Shown: positions 37,373-46,579 of the stretch, piece by piece | Layout: each line of letters opens with the position of its first letter | Numbering within the stretch: position 1 is the stretch's first letter | Assembly (NCBI RefSeq): GCF_963665445.1 | Contig: NZ_OY762276.1 | Coordinates: forward strand, 1,830,001-1,894,000 | DNA length: 64,000 nucleotides | From: an uncultured Desulfobulbus sp. | Lineage (GTDB): Bacteria > Desulfobacterota > Desulfobulbia > Desulfobulbales > Desulfobulbaceae | Direction of reading: 5' to 3' | The notes under the pieces: model-generated | The model's input: the letters and a program-made list of their open reading frames with translations, nothing else | What the model was told of the DNA's origin: nothing | The model's database searches: none | Made by a program: the position numbers and the translations under genes

Positions 37373-38221
37373 ATGACCACCAATCCCAAAAAACTGGCCA
37401 AACAGCCCGAACATCCGCTTGACGACCTGATCCGCACCGACCGCATTCCCCACATCTGGTGTCCCGGCTGCGGTATCGGCACGGTCTTTTCCTCCTGCCT
37501 GAGCGCCATCAAGGCAACGCAAATTCCCTACAACCAGTTCGCCATGGTTTCGGGTATCGGCTGTTCCGCCCGTGGGGCAGGCTACATTAAACTGGATTCG
37601 TTCCATACCACCCATGGCCGCGCCATTCCTTTTGCCACCGGCATCAAAATGGCCAAACCGGACCTGAAGGTGATCGTCTTTTCCGGCGACGGCGATCTCT
37701 TTGCCATCGGCGGCAACCACTTCATTCATGCGGCCCGGCGCAACATGGACCTCACCGTTATCTGCGTCAACAACCTCACCTACGGCATGACCGGCGGTCA
37801 GGTAGCGGCCACCACCCCCAATATGGCCAAATCCACGACCACGCCACAGGGCAACCCGGATGCACCGTTCAACCTGCCGCTCTTGGCCTACGCCTCGGGT
37901 GCCTCCTATGTCGCCCGCTGGACCATCCTCCAGACCCGCGACCTGACCACGGCGATCAACGAGGCCATCACCCGCAAGGGATTTTCCTTTATCGAGGTCC
38001 TTTCGCCCTGTCCGATCAACTATGGCCGCCGCAACAAGGAAAAGCCCATCGACACCCTCAAACTCTACCAGGATCACACCATTATCAAGCACGGTGCCAA
38101 TCCGGCCCTGGCGGACATCGATTTTGAAAAGGGTGTGGTGATCGGCAAGTTTATCGACATCGACCGGAGCACCTGCGACGACCGCTACGCTGAGCTGCAT
38201 CGGCCCTGCAGCGACGACTAA
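37373..38221 (+). CDS. korB: 2-oxoacid:ferredoxin oxidoreductase beta subunit
   Basis: A 282-residue thiamine diphosphate-binding subunit. It has WCPGCGIG near the N-terminus, the SGIGCSARG loop, THGRAIPFATGIKMA, and the ThDP/Mg motif GDGDLFAIGGNHFIHAARR ending in VNNLTYGMTGGQ. The C-terminal part (VLSPCPINYGRRNKEK) is typical of Kor beta subunits. It carries the active centre and one [4Fe-4S] cluster. It lies 3 bp behind korA in the same operon. Confidence 0.92.
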   Translation: MTTNPKKLAKQPEHPLDDLIRTDRIPHIWCPGCGIGTVFSSCLSAIKATQIPYNQFAMVSGIGCSARGAGYIKLDSFHTTHGRAIPFATGIKMAKPDLKVIVFSGDGDLFAIGGNHFIHAARRNMDLTVICVNNLTYGMTGGQVAATTPNMAKSTTTPQGNPDAPFNLPLLAYASGASYVARWTILQTRDLTTAINEAITRKGFSFIEVLSPCPINYGRRNKEKPIDTLKLYQDHTIIKHGANPALADIDFEKGVVIGKFIDIDRSTCDDRYAELHRPCSDD

Positions 38222-38257
38222 CCCTTTTGATTGGCTCTACGGGAAGACATCACACTC

Positions 38258-38857
38258 ATGAGTACAGAAACAGCACACAAGCAAACGGAAATCATCGTCA
38301 CCGGTTTCGGCGGCCAGGGGATTATTCTCGCCGGTCGCATACTCGGTATGGCGGCCTCGCTCGTTGACAAGAAGGAGTCGACTCTGGTTCAGGCCTATGG
38401 ACCTGAATCCCGTGGCGGCGCCTGCAATGCCCAGGTCATCATTTCCGACACCCCGATTCATTACCCCTACGTCAATACGCCCAAAATCCTGGTGGCCATG
38501 TCCCAGGCCGGCTATGACAAGTTCGCCCCAGCCCTGCTGGCCGATTCCATACTTCTGGTGGATCAGGACCTGGTCAACCCGGAAAATGCGGTCTGTGATT
38601 CCTTCGCCATTCCGGCGACCCGTATGGCGGAAAATCTCGGTAACAAGATGATGGCCAACATCATCATGCTTGGATTCTGCACCGCCATCACCGGCGCGAT
38701 TTCCCCGGAAGCGGCCCAGGCAACCATCCAAAAATCCGTGCCCAAAGGGACCGAGGTGCGCAACGTCGAGGCCTACAGCAAGGGCTACGACTACGGGCTT
38801 TCCACCCTCAAGGGACGTGAAAAACGGGCCGCGGGCCAGACAGGAGTCATGGCATAA
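38258..38857 (+). CDS. korC: 2-oxoacid:ferredoxin oxidoreductase gamma subunit
   Basis: A 199-residue gamma subunit with the family start TEIIVTGFGGQGIILAGRIL, then VQAYGPESRGGACNAQVIIS, and the central DQDLVNPENAV. The gamma domain helps hold CoA and the complex together. I start at ATG 38258 because the preceding TTG frame adds residues without family support. The stop codon TAA overlaps the ATG of the next gene by one base, which indicates translational coupling of korC to the Hdr-type genes and makes a joint complex likely. Confidence 0.9.
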   Translation: MSTETAHKQTEIIVTGFGGQGIILAGRILGMAASLVDKKESTLVQAYGPESRGGACNAQVIISDTPIHYPYVNTPKILVAMSQAGYDKFAPALLADSILLVDQDLVNPENAVCDSFAIPATRMAENLGNKMMANIIMLGFCTAITGAISPEAAQATIQKSVPKGTEVRNVEAYSKGYDYGLSTLKGREKRAAGQTGVMA

Positions 38858-41800
38858 TGAAACGACAGAAAGAACGCCTCTACCGAGTCATTGTTGCCGG
38901 GGCCACGCCCGAAGGCATCGCCGCCACCTGCAAGCTCGGGGAACTGGGTATTCCAGTGACCCTGGTCGACTCCGCTCCGGACCTTGACCGCAAACTCGCG
39001 GCCGAAAAGTATCGCCTGCCCTCGGGACTGACTTTCAATTACGCCCATCGTCCCGGCTTGATCCGCATCATCCGCAACGGTGCCATCCGCACCATGCTGC
39101 CGGCCTCGATCAGTTCGATCAAACATACCGCCCAGGGATTCAGCGTCCGTATCGATCAGGAACAAACCTTTATCGATGCCGACCGTTGTGCCAACTGTGG
39201 CAAATGCGCCACGGTTTGTCCGGTGGAGCATCCTGAGCACGGTAAAGCCCTGCGCTATGCGGCTCGGACTGCCTTGCCGGGCCGACCGTACATCGACAAG
39301 CGTAAAACCCCGCTCTGTCAGGAGAGCTGTCCGCTCGGGGTCAATGCCCAGGGATATATCGCCCTGGCGGCCCAGGGGAAGTATGACGAGGCCTTGGCCC
39401 TGATACGGCGGGACAACGTCCTGCCCGGCATCTGCGGACGCATCTGTACCCATCCCTGTGAGGAGGCCTGCCGTCGCGGCGGAGTGGACGATCCGGTTTC
39501 CATTCGGGCGATCAAGCGTTTTCTCGCCGATTATGAAGGGGAGGATCGCAAACGTCAGGAGGCGGCCGGCTATGCCTTTGCCGCCAAGGTCGAACCAACC
39601 CGGCCTGAGAAAATTGCCATTGTCGGCTCCGGTCCCGCGGGTATCGCCGCTGCCGCCGATCTGGCCCGTAAGGGATATGGGGTCACGCTTTTTGAGAAAG
39701 AAGCCGAAATCGGCGGCCTGCTCCGCTACGGCATCGGCGCGCACCGTCTCCCCCGGGAAATTCTCGATAGGGAGTTGCAGTTCATTCACTGGCTGGGGGT
39801 CGACTTTGCCCCCAATCATCCCATTGATCTCAGCAGTGACCTGAGCCGTCTCGCCAAGGAGTACAACGGTGTCGTCATCGCCACCGGCACCTGGCACGAC
39901 CGCAAGCTCGGCATTCCCGGCGAGGAGCTCAAAGGCGTTGAAGGCTGCCTCTCTTTCCTCTCCAAAAAAGAGTGGGAGGGGGTGAACACCATTTCCGGCA
40001 GGGTCGCGGTTATCGGCGACGGCAACTCGGCCTTTGATCTGGCACGCACCCTGACCCGTATGGGGGCCGAGGTCAGCATCGTTTCCTGGTTCGGTGCCGA
40101 GCATATCCCGGCGGATCCCGACGAAGTCCGTGAGGCGGTGGAGGAGGGCGTCGCCATTGTCGATGCCACCCAGGTTGTCGCCTTCCGGGGAGAGAAGGGG
40201 ACCTTTACCCATCTGGAGTGCAAACCCACCGTTCCCGGCACCCCCGATGAACGCGGCATGATCTGGCCGGTGGTGGATACGGGCAAAGAGGCCTTCACCC
40301 TGGCCTTTGATCAGGTCTTTGTCGCCATAGGTCAGGTCGGTGGTTTTACCGCCGATACCTTTGGCGATCTGATCGCGGTGAGCGACCGCGGGTTCATCGA
40401 TACCGACGATGAGTTCCACACCACCATGGCCAAGGTCTATGCCGCCGGCGACACCGTCTCCGGTCCCTCATCGGTGGTCAAGGCGATGGCTACGGGACGC
40501 AAGGTGGCCCGCTCCATTCATTACGATCTGACCGGTATTCGTGAAGAGGTCATGGTTTCGCGTCCCGACAGCCGTGATTTTCGCTGCATTCCCGAAGAAC
40601 TGCCCAAGCAAAACCGGACAACCATGCCAGAGCGCAGGGCAACTGAGCGCAAGACCAACTTCAACGAGGTCGCGCTTGGCTACAACGCCCTCCAGGTAAC
40701 CGCCGAGGCCAACCGCTGCCTCCAATGCGGGGTCTGTTCCGAGTGTTTGCAGTGCGTTGAGGCCTGCGGCGCCCTGAAGGCGATCAACCACTACCAGGAA
40801 ATGGAGCCGGTGGTCGAGCAGTGCGGCGCAGTGATCGTGGCGGATCCCGCGATTGCTCCCAACATCAAGGGCGACGACATCATCCGTGCCTATGGGCCCA
40901 AGGCGGCCCGCCCCAACATCAACGACATGATCGTTCGCGGATTTGACGCTGCCGGCCGGGCCATGTTGCTCTTGGGCGGCGCGTCCAACAAGACCAAGGG
41001 CCATGGCCGCTCCGTGTCCTTGCCCGATCCCGGACTCTCTCCCGAGATTCGCATTGGTGTCTTTGTCTGCCGCTGCAACGACTCTCTCGGTTGGCTCGAT
41101 GGCATGAGCAATTACCTCGAGGAGTTGTCTGCATCCAATCCGGCCATTGTCCACACCGAGATGCTCACCTCGGCCTGTGTCGAATCCGGCAGTGCAGATA
41201 TCATCCGTGCGGTCCGTGAGAAGGCCATCACCCGCATCGTGCTTGCCTCCTGCGTCTGTTGCCCGCTCAATTTTGTCTGCAGCGCCTGCACCGATCAACG
41301 CAGCCGCCTGAAGCACAACCTCTTTCATGGCACCGGCATCAGTCGTTCCATGGTGGAAACCTGCAATTTGCGTGGTGAAATTCTCCGCCTGGTGGAATCC
41401 CAGCCCGAACTCGCCATTGAACGCTATAAGGGGCTCCTGCAGCGCTCGATCAAGCGCACCTTGACGCTGAAGCCGTTGGCGGCCGTGGATCGCAACTACA
41501 ACTTTGCGGCCGCGGTCATCGGCAACTCGCAGTCAACCATGAACAGTGCGCTCACCCTGGCTGAAAGCGATCACGAGGTCTTTCGCTTCGGCACGGCCGA
41601 ACAGCCACTCAAGGATCTGGTGCAGCATCCCAATATCCACAACTTTCCGGACTGGCATGTCAAGGACATCAAGGGGACCATCGGCGATTTCCAGATCCTG
41701 ATTGAAAACGGCGGGTATGCCCAGGTGTTGCGTGCGGGAACGGTCATCCTCGGGGAGAAGGCGAGGCGTCGCATCGCCTATACCCATCAGGAAGGCCTCC

Positions 41801-42252
41801 CCAGCTGCACGGTTGAGCCGGTGGCCCAGAAGTACAACGTCACCGGTATTCCCTTTGCCTACCCCTGCGCCACCTCAGTACCGGGGTTGTACCTGGCCGA
41901 ACCTTCAGATATTAACGTTTCCAAGTTGAAGAAGGGGACGGCCGCTGCAGTCATGGTTGCAGCTGCCATGCCGCGCGGTCCGCGGCAGTCCAAGGGATTC
42001 ACCGCTGCCATCGATCAGCAGCTCTGCCGTGGTTGTGGCCGTTGTGCCAACGTCTGTCTCTATCATGCTGTGACCCTGCAGCCCAACGAGGTCGGCGGCT
42101 GGCATGCCCAAATCGATGAAGCCCTGTGCAAGGGCTGTGGCAACTGCCTCTCGGTCTGCCCCACGGGTGCGGCCGACAGCCCATTTCGTAACCGGGCCTA
42201 TCTCGAACAGGCCCTTGAAGAACTGCTCTCCAAGGACACGGTCCATGAATAA
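38857..42252 (+). CDS. GltD/NfnB-like NAD(P)H module fused to HdrA-like iron-sulfur modules
   Basis: A 1131-residue multi-cofactor flavoprotein. Residues 1-125: an HdrA-like opening plus CANCGKCATVC. Residues 150-560: a GltD/NfnB-type unit with the two-cluster N-terminal domain (CPLGVNAQGYIALAAQG, CGRICTHPCEEACRRG), FAD motif GSGPAGIAAAADLA, NAD(P) motif GDGNSAFDLARTL and AAGD near 530. Residues 621-637: CLQCGVCSECLQC. Residues 730-850 resemble the N-terminal Cys domain of HdrA (IGVFVCRC, ASCVCC). Residues 880-1040 look like a decayed Rossmann domain (GNSQSTMNSALTLAES). Two ferredoxin motifs end it (CRGCGRCANVC, CKGCGNCLSVC). It is the likely NAD(P)H input/output arm of the Hdr complex. It overlaps the next gene by 8 bp. 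Confidence 0.85.
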   Translation: MKRQKERLYRVIVAGATPEGIAATCKLGELGIPVTLVDSAPDLDRKLAAEKYRLPSGLTFNYAHRPGLIRIIRNGAIRTMLPASISSIKHTAQGFSVRIDQEQTFIDADRCANCGKCATVCPVEHPEHGKALRYAARTALPGRPYIDKRKTPLCQESCPLGVNAQGYIALAAQGKYDEALALIRRDNVLPGICGRICTHPCEEACRRGGVDDPVSIRAIKRFLADYEGEDRKRQEAAGYAFAAKVEPTRPEKIAIVGSGPAGIAAAADLARKGYGVTLFEKEAEIGGLLRYGIGAHRLPREILDRELQFIHWLGVDFAPNHPIDLSSDLSRLAKEYNGVVIATGTWHDRKLGIPGEELKGVEGCLSFLSKKEWEGVNTISGRVAVIGDGNSAFDLARTLTRMGAEVSIVSWFGAEHIPADPDEVREAVEEGVAIVDATQVVAFRGEKGTFTHLECKPTVPGTPDERGMIWPVVDTGKEAFTLAFDQVFVAIGQVGGFTADTFGDLIAVSDRGFIDTDDEFHTTMAKVYAAGDTVSGPSSVVKAMATGRKVARSIHYDLTGIREEVMVSRPDSRDFRCIPEELPKQNRTTMPERRATERKTNFNEVALGYNALQVTAEANRCLQCGVCSECLQCVEACGALKAINHYQEMEPVVEQCGAVIVADPAIAPNIKGDDIIRAYGPKAARPNINDMIVRGFDAAGRAMLLLGGASNKTKGHGRSVSLPDPGLSPEIRIGVFVCRCNDSLGWLDGMSNYLEELSASNPAIVHTEMLTSACVESGSADIIRAVREKAITRIVLASCVCCPLNFVCSACTDQRSRLKHNLFHGTGISRSMVETCNLRGEILRLVESQPELAIERYKGLLQRSIKRTLTLKPLAAVDRNYNFAAAVIGNSQSTMNSALTLAESDHEVFRFGTAEQPLKDLVQHPNIHNFPDWHVKDIKGTIGDFQILIENGGYAQVLRAGTVILGEKARRRIAYTHQEGLPSCTVEPVAQKYNVTGIPFAYPCATSVPGLYLAEPSDINVSKLKKGTAAAVMVAAAMPRGPRQSKGFTAAIDQQLCRGCGRCANVCLYHAVTLQPNEVGGWHAQIDEALCKGCGNCLSVCPTGAADSPFRNRAYLEQALEELLSKDTVHE

Positions 42253-43852
42253 TCAAGATACACAACAACCGCTCAATATACTGCTCTTTGCCTGCAACTG
42301 GGGGGCGCATTCCGCCTTCCTGACCCTGCAGGATCAACGACGGCCCATTCCCAACGAGATTCGCATGGTGCGGACCCCCTGTACCGGCCGCATCGACCGG
42401 GCGATGATGCTCAAGGCCTTTGCCAAGGGTGCCGATGGTGTGGCCCTGGTGGGCTGCGAGCCCGGGACCTGCCGCTACGGCAGCGGCACCGCCACCTCCC
42501 AGCGCAACACCCAGGACGTACAGAAGGTGCTTGACATCATGGGGTTGGGTGGCGAACGCCTCCGCTTTGCCGCCTTCCTGCCGGAAGAATCCGAGGAGCT
42601 GCTCTTTTTCCTCCAGGAATTCAGCGCCGATATCCGTCGTCTCGGACCGGCCGGAATCAAGGAGGCCCCGGTGGTGCCGGTTCCGGACCTGGCCACCCGG
42701 AAACAGGAGCTGCAGCAGTTGGTGGAAACCTATGACATCCACGCCTGCCAGGACTGCGGCAAATGCACCTCCGCCTGCCCCCTGGCCCTGATCGGCAAGC
42801 CCTTCTCGCCGCGGGCCATTGCCTCGGCGGTCATCACCGGCGGCATCCATGCGCCTGGTGTCCAGGAGAATGCCTGGAGTTGCCTCACCTGCGGCATCTG
42901 TTACGAGCGCTGTCCGTCCGCGGTCAACTTTCCCGCCTTTATCAAGGAACTGCGCCACCTTTATCGCCAGACGGAACTCCCCGGCCGCGAGGTGCATGGC
43001 GGCTTTTTCCACTCCCTGATGCGTTCCCAGACCTCGCCTGCGATCGTGCCCAAGCGGTGGACTAGTTTGCCCGAGGAAATCCGCATCGATCCTGAAAGTC
43101 CGGTGCTGTTTTTCGGCGGCTGTGCGCCCTATTACGACATCTTTTTTGGCAAGCGGATGGAGGTGGAAACCAATCGCATCCTGCTTGACAGTCTGCGCTT
43201 GCTGAATTTCTTCGATGTCACCCCGCGCCTGCTCCATGACGAGCGCTGTTGCGGCCATGACCTGCTTTGGTCCGGCGACAAGGAAAACTTCACGCGCCTG
43301 GCCCAGTTGAATGTCGATAAACTCAATGCGCTGGGCATCGAGACGGTGATCACCACCTGTCCCGAATGTTACCACACCCTGCACACCACCTATGCGGAAC
43401 AGGGATTCAAGCCCAACTTCAAGGTGGTCCATCTCTACGATTTCCTAGAAGAGCAACTCGATAAGGGCGCGGTCGGTTTCAACGAGTTCGACCATGCCAT
43501 CACCTTCCAGGACTCCTGCCGTCTCGGACGGATCGAGGGCAGGGTGGATCTGCCGCGCAAACTGCTCAAACGGCTCAAGCCCAAGGGGTTTGTCGAGATG
43601 AAAGAATCCGGCAATGCCTCGGTCTGCTGCGGCAACTGTGCCTGGACCGGGTGCGACTCTTTTTCCAAGGCAATGCAGGTCAAACGGCTCGAGCAGGCCC
43701 ACGCCACCGGCAGCGACCTAGTGGTCACCGCCTGTCCCAAATGTCAGCTCCATCTCAAATGCGCCATGGAAGATCCCTTCCGCAGGGAACAGCTCAGCAT
43801 CGAGCTGATGGATCTGACCAGCGTCATTGCCCAGACCATTCGCTGGGAGTAG
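42245..43852 (+). CDS. MvhD-HdrCB-type fusion (heterodisulfide-reductase-like subunit)
   Basis: A 535-residue fusion. Residues 1-130 match MvhD, the [2Fe-2S] linker of methanogen hydrogenase-Hdr complexes (FACNWGAHSAF, TPCTGRIDR, GCEPGTCRYG); the usual CNWC is CNWG here. Next are two [4Fe-4S] motifs of HdrC type (CQDCGKCTSACP, CLTCGICYERCP), then two CCG domains of HdrB/HdrD type: GGCAPYYD...ERCCGHD...CPEC and DSCRLGRI...SVCCGNC...CPKC. CCG domains hold the non-cubane clusters that cleave disulfides. The substrate in a non-methanogen is unknown. ATG 42245 lies inside the end of the preceding gene, so translation is coupled. Confidence 0.88.
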   Translation: MNNQDTQQPLNILLFACNWGAHSAFLTLQDQRRPIPNEIRMVRTPCTGRIDRAMMLKAFAKGADGVALVGCEPGTCRYGSGTATSQRNTQDVQKVLDIMGLGGERLRFAAFLPEESEELLFFLQEFSADIRRLGPAGIKEAPVVPVPDLATRKQELQQLVETYDIHACQDCGKCTSACPLALIGKPFSPRAIASAVITGGIHAPGVQENAWSCLTCGICYERCPSAVNFPAFIKELRHLYRQTELPGREVHGGFFHSLMRSQTSPAIVPKRWTSLPEEIRIDPESPVLFFGGCAPYYDIFFGKRMEVETNRILLDSLRLLNFFDVTPRLLHDERCCGHDLLWSGDKENFTRLAQLNVDKLNALGIETVITTCPECYHTLHTTYAEQGFKPNFKVVHLYDFLEEQLDKGAVGFNEFDHAITFQDSCRLGRIEGRVDLPRKLLKRLKPKGFVEMKESGNASVCCGNCAWTGCDSFSKAMQVKRLEQAHATGSDLVVTACPKCQLHLKCAMEDPFRREQLSIELMDLTSVIAQTIRWE

Positions 43853-43945
43853 AGTCACTGACGCTCAGGAAAGCCACCACCACTATGTTACAAAAGTTCA
43901 ACTGTTAAACCGCTAACCAGCTACCAGCTCGTTTTGGAGAGTACC

Positions 43946-46369
43946 ATGTCAAAAATAACCAGCGCTAAACCCGCAGGTGATCAGGAACCCCGCATCGGCG
44001 TCTATGTCTGCCACTGCGGCCTGAACATCGCCCAGTCGGTTGACTGCAAGCGTGTCGCCGAAAGCGTGGAAAACAAAGACGGTGTCATCCTTTCCAAGGA
44101 TATCGTCTATGCCTGTTCCGAACCGGGGCAGCAGTCCATCAAGCAGGACATCATCGACAACGGCCTTGACCGGGTGGTGATCGCCTCCTGTTCGCCGCGC
44201 CTCCATGAGGCCACCTTCAAGAAGATGATCGATTCGGTCGGTCTCAATCCCTACATGCTCGATATGGCCAACCTCCGCGAGCAGTGCTCCTGGGTCCATA
44301 TGAACGACAAGGAGAACGCCACCCTCAAGGCCGAGACCCTGGTCAACATGGCGATTTCGCGCGTACGTGGACTGGAGCCGCTCTACGAGGAAACCCTGCC
44401 GCTGACTCCGAAGACCCTGGTCATCGGTGGCGGAGTGGCCGGTATCCAGGCGGCGCTTGATTTGGCCGACAGCGGTTATGACGTTACCCTGGTGGAGAAG
44501 AGCCCCTCCGTCGGCGGCGTCATGGCGCAGATCGATAAAACTTTTCCAACGATGGACTGCTCTATTTGAATCTTAGGTCCTAAGATGACAGATGTCGGTC
44601 GACATCCCCGGATAAAGCTGTTGACGTTGAGTGAAGTTGTCGATGTAAAGGGTTACGTCGGAAATTTTAAAGTAAAAATTCTGAAAAAAGCCCGTTACGT
44701 CGATGAGAAGAGTTGTACCGCCTGTGGAGATTGTGCTGAGGTCTGCCCGGTGGTACGTCCAGATGAATTTAATGTGGGCCTTGGGTCGCGTAAGGCGATT
44801 TACAGCCCCTTTCCCCAGGCAGTGCCTTCTTCGTATTTGATCAATGCCAAGGAGTGCCTGGGCCATAATCCCGCGGTCTGTTCGAAGTGCGTCGAGGTCT
44901 GCGCCAAGGGGTGCATCGATTTCCACATGTCCGATGAGGAAATCATCGAGGAGGTGGGCACCATTATTGTCGCCACCGGCCTCCAACCCTACGATCCGAC
45001 CGAGATGGACGAGTACGGCTACACCCGTTTCGAGAACGTGCTTACCAGCCTCGAATTCGAGCGATTGGTGAACGCCAGCGGCCCGACCAAGGGGTCGCTG
45101 ATTCGGCCTTCGGATCGGCAACACCCGAAATCTGTCGGGTTCATCCAATGCGTCGGTTCCCGTTCCGCGAAAAAAGGTGGCCACTATTGCTCCAACATCT
45201 GCTGTATGAACACGGTCAAATCCTCATTGATCATCAAGGAGCATTATCCTGATATCGAGGTCAAGGTGTTCTATATCGATATCCGTGCATTCGGTAAGGG
45301 GTTTGAGGATCTCTACACCCGCAGCCGGCGTACGGGCACCCAGTATATCCGCGGCCTGCCCGGTTCGGTCGAGGAGAACGAAGACGGTTCCATGCGGGTC
45401 GCGGTGGAGAATTCCGCCAGCGGCAAGCTCGAGTTTCATGACCTCGACATGCTGGTCCTGGCCCAGGGGATGAAACCCGCACCTTCGACCCAGCGTTTGC
45501 AGGAGATCATGGGGTTGCAGCTGACCTCGGATGGTTTCTACCTCGAGGCCCATCCCAAGCTGCAGCCGGTGGATGCCGCAACCCGCGGTATCTTCTTTGC
45601 TGGATGCGCCGAGGGGCCCAAGGATATCAAAGACAGCGTGACCCAGGCATCGGCTGCCGCCATGCGGGCGATTCGGGTGATGCACAAGGGCGAGATCACC
45701 ACCGAGCCGATCACCTCGACCATCATTGCCGAGAAGTGCAAATCCTGCGGCAAGTGCGCTGATGTCTGCCCCTATGGTGCCATCACCGTGGATGTGAAGG
45801 CGAAAAAACCGGCGGTGGTCAACTCTGCGGCCTGTGCCGGCTGCGGTACCTGCGCTGCCGAGTGCCGCTTCGATGCCATCAGCATGAACCACTTCACCGA
45901 TGCCCAGATCATCGGCCAGGTGGACACCATGCTGGACGAGGCGCCGGAATCGAAGATCCTCACCTTTGCCTGCAACTGGTGCTCCTATGCCGGTGCCGAC
46001 TATGCCGGTGTGTCACGCCTGCAGTACCCGGCCAACGTGCATCTGATCCGTGTTATGTGCTCCGGACGGGTTGATGAAAAGTTCATTTGGGAGGGCTTCC
46101 GTAAGGGCGCTCCGGTGGTGTTGGTCAGTGGCTGCCATATCGGCGACTGCCACTACATCGATGCCAACCATTGGACTGAAAAACGTGTGGCCCGCATTCA
46201 CAAAAAGATGGAGAAGATCGGCATTCGCCCCGAACGCCTCCAACTCGAATGGATCAGTGCCGCCGAGGGTATCCGCTTTGCGGAAACCATGAAGCTGATG
46301 GAGGAGATCAGAAAGAGCGTCACCCCTGAGGAGATTGCGGAGACGCAGAATATCCTCAGTAAGCTCTGA
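43946..46369 (+). CDS. hdrA: HdrA-MvhD fusion, selenocysteine-containing
   Basis: One 807-residue reading frame if the TGA at 44567-44569 is read as selenocysteine 208. Before it is a normal HdrA start: VCHCGLNIAQSVDC, ASCSPRLHE, FAD motif GGGVAGIQAALDLA, then PTMDCSI. After it the same frame goes on with ILGPKM and RHPRIKLLTLSEV; ordinary HdrA has Cys where the TGA stands (DCSICxLxPKM). Further on: CTACGDCAEVC, a second cluster motif (CSKCVEVC), two ferredoxin motifs (CKSCGKCADVC, CAGCGTCAAEC from about residue 597) and a full MvhD domain (FACNWCSYAGADYAG, GCHIGDCHY). HdrA carries the FAD that splits electron pairs. ATG 43946 follows ggaga; 94 bp separate it from the previous gene. Confidence 0.9.
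44570..44606 (+). promoter_or_regulatory. SECIS element for selenocysteine insertion at TGA 44567
   Basis: Two hairpins follow the TGA directly. The first is a 7-bp perfect stem (atcttag 44570-44576, ctaagat 44580-44586). The second is a 6-bp perfect stem (gatgtc 44591-44596, gacatc 44601-44606) with loop ggtc, beginning 27 nt after the TGA. Known bacterial SECIS elements lie inside the coding sequence with the apical loop about 16-37 nt downstream, and E. coli fdhF has a GGTC-type loop. The hairpin is within codons for an HdrA-conserved segment, so it is not a gap between genes. Confidence 0.82.
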
Positions 46370-46398
46370 GATATATTCAACTGAGTCAGTGAAGCACA

Positions 46399-46427
46399 AG
46401 CCGGGCCCCTAGGGTCCGGCTTTTTTC
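46399..46427 (+). terminator. Intrinsic terminator of the kor-hdr operon
   Basis: agccgggccc (46399-46408) pairs with gggtccggct (46412-46421) with one G-U pair, followed by tttttctt. It lies 30 bp after the hdrA stop. Confidence 0.85.
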
Positions 46428-46579
46428 TTGGGAAGTGTTCTCTTCCAGAAAGCCTCTGTCGGATAATCGTTTGGTTGTGGATCTGCATCAAAAACCATGT
46501 TTTGCGATCACCACGCACCCAAAAAACCATCCACGTTCTTTCCTGCCGTCCTTGCATCAGGAATAGGGAGCCACAAAAA

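Noticed and set aside
38791..40419. Open frame of about 540 codons on the minus strand
   Set aside because: Antisense to the GltD-HdrA fusion, which has clear cofactor motifs; the antisense product does not.
44567..44569. TGA read as a true stop, giving two separate genes or a pseudogene
   Set aside because: The same frame continues with conserved HdrA residues, homologues have Cys there, and SECIS-like hairpins follow; a frameshift is not needed.
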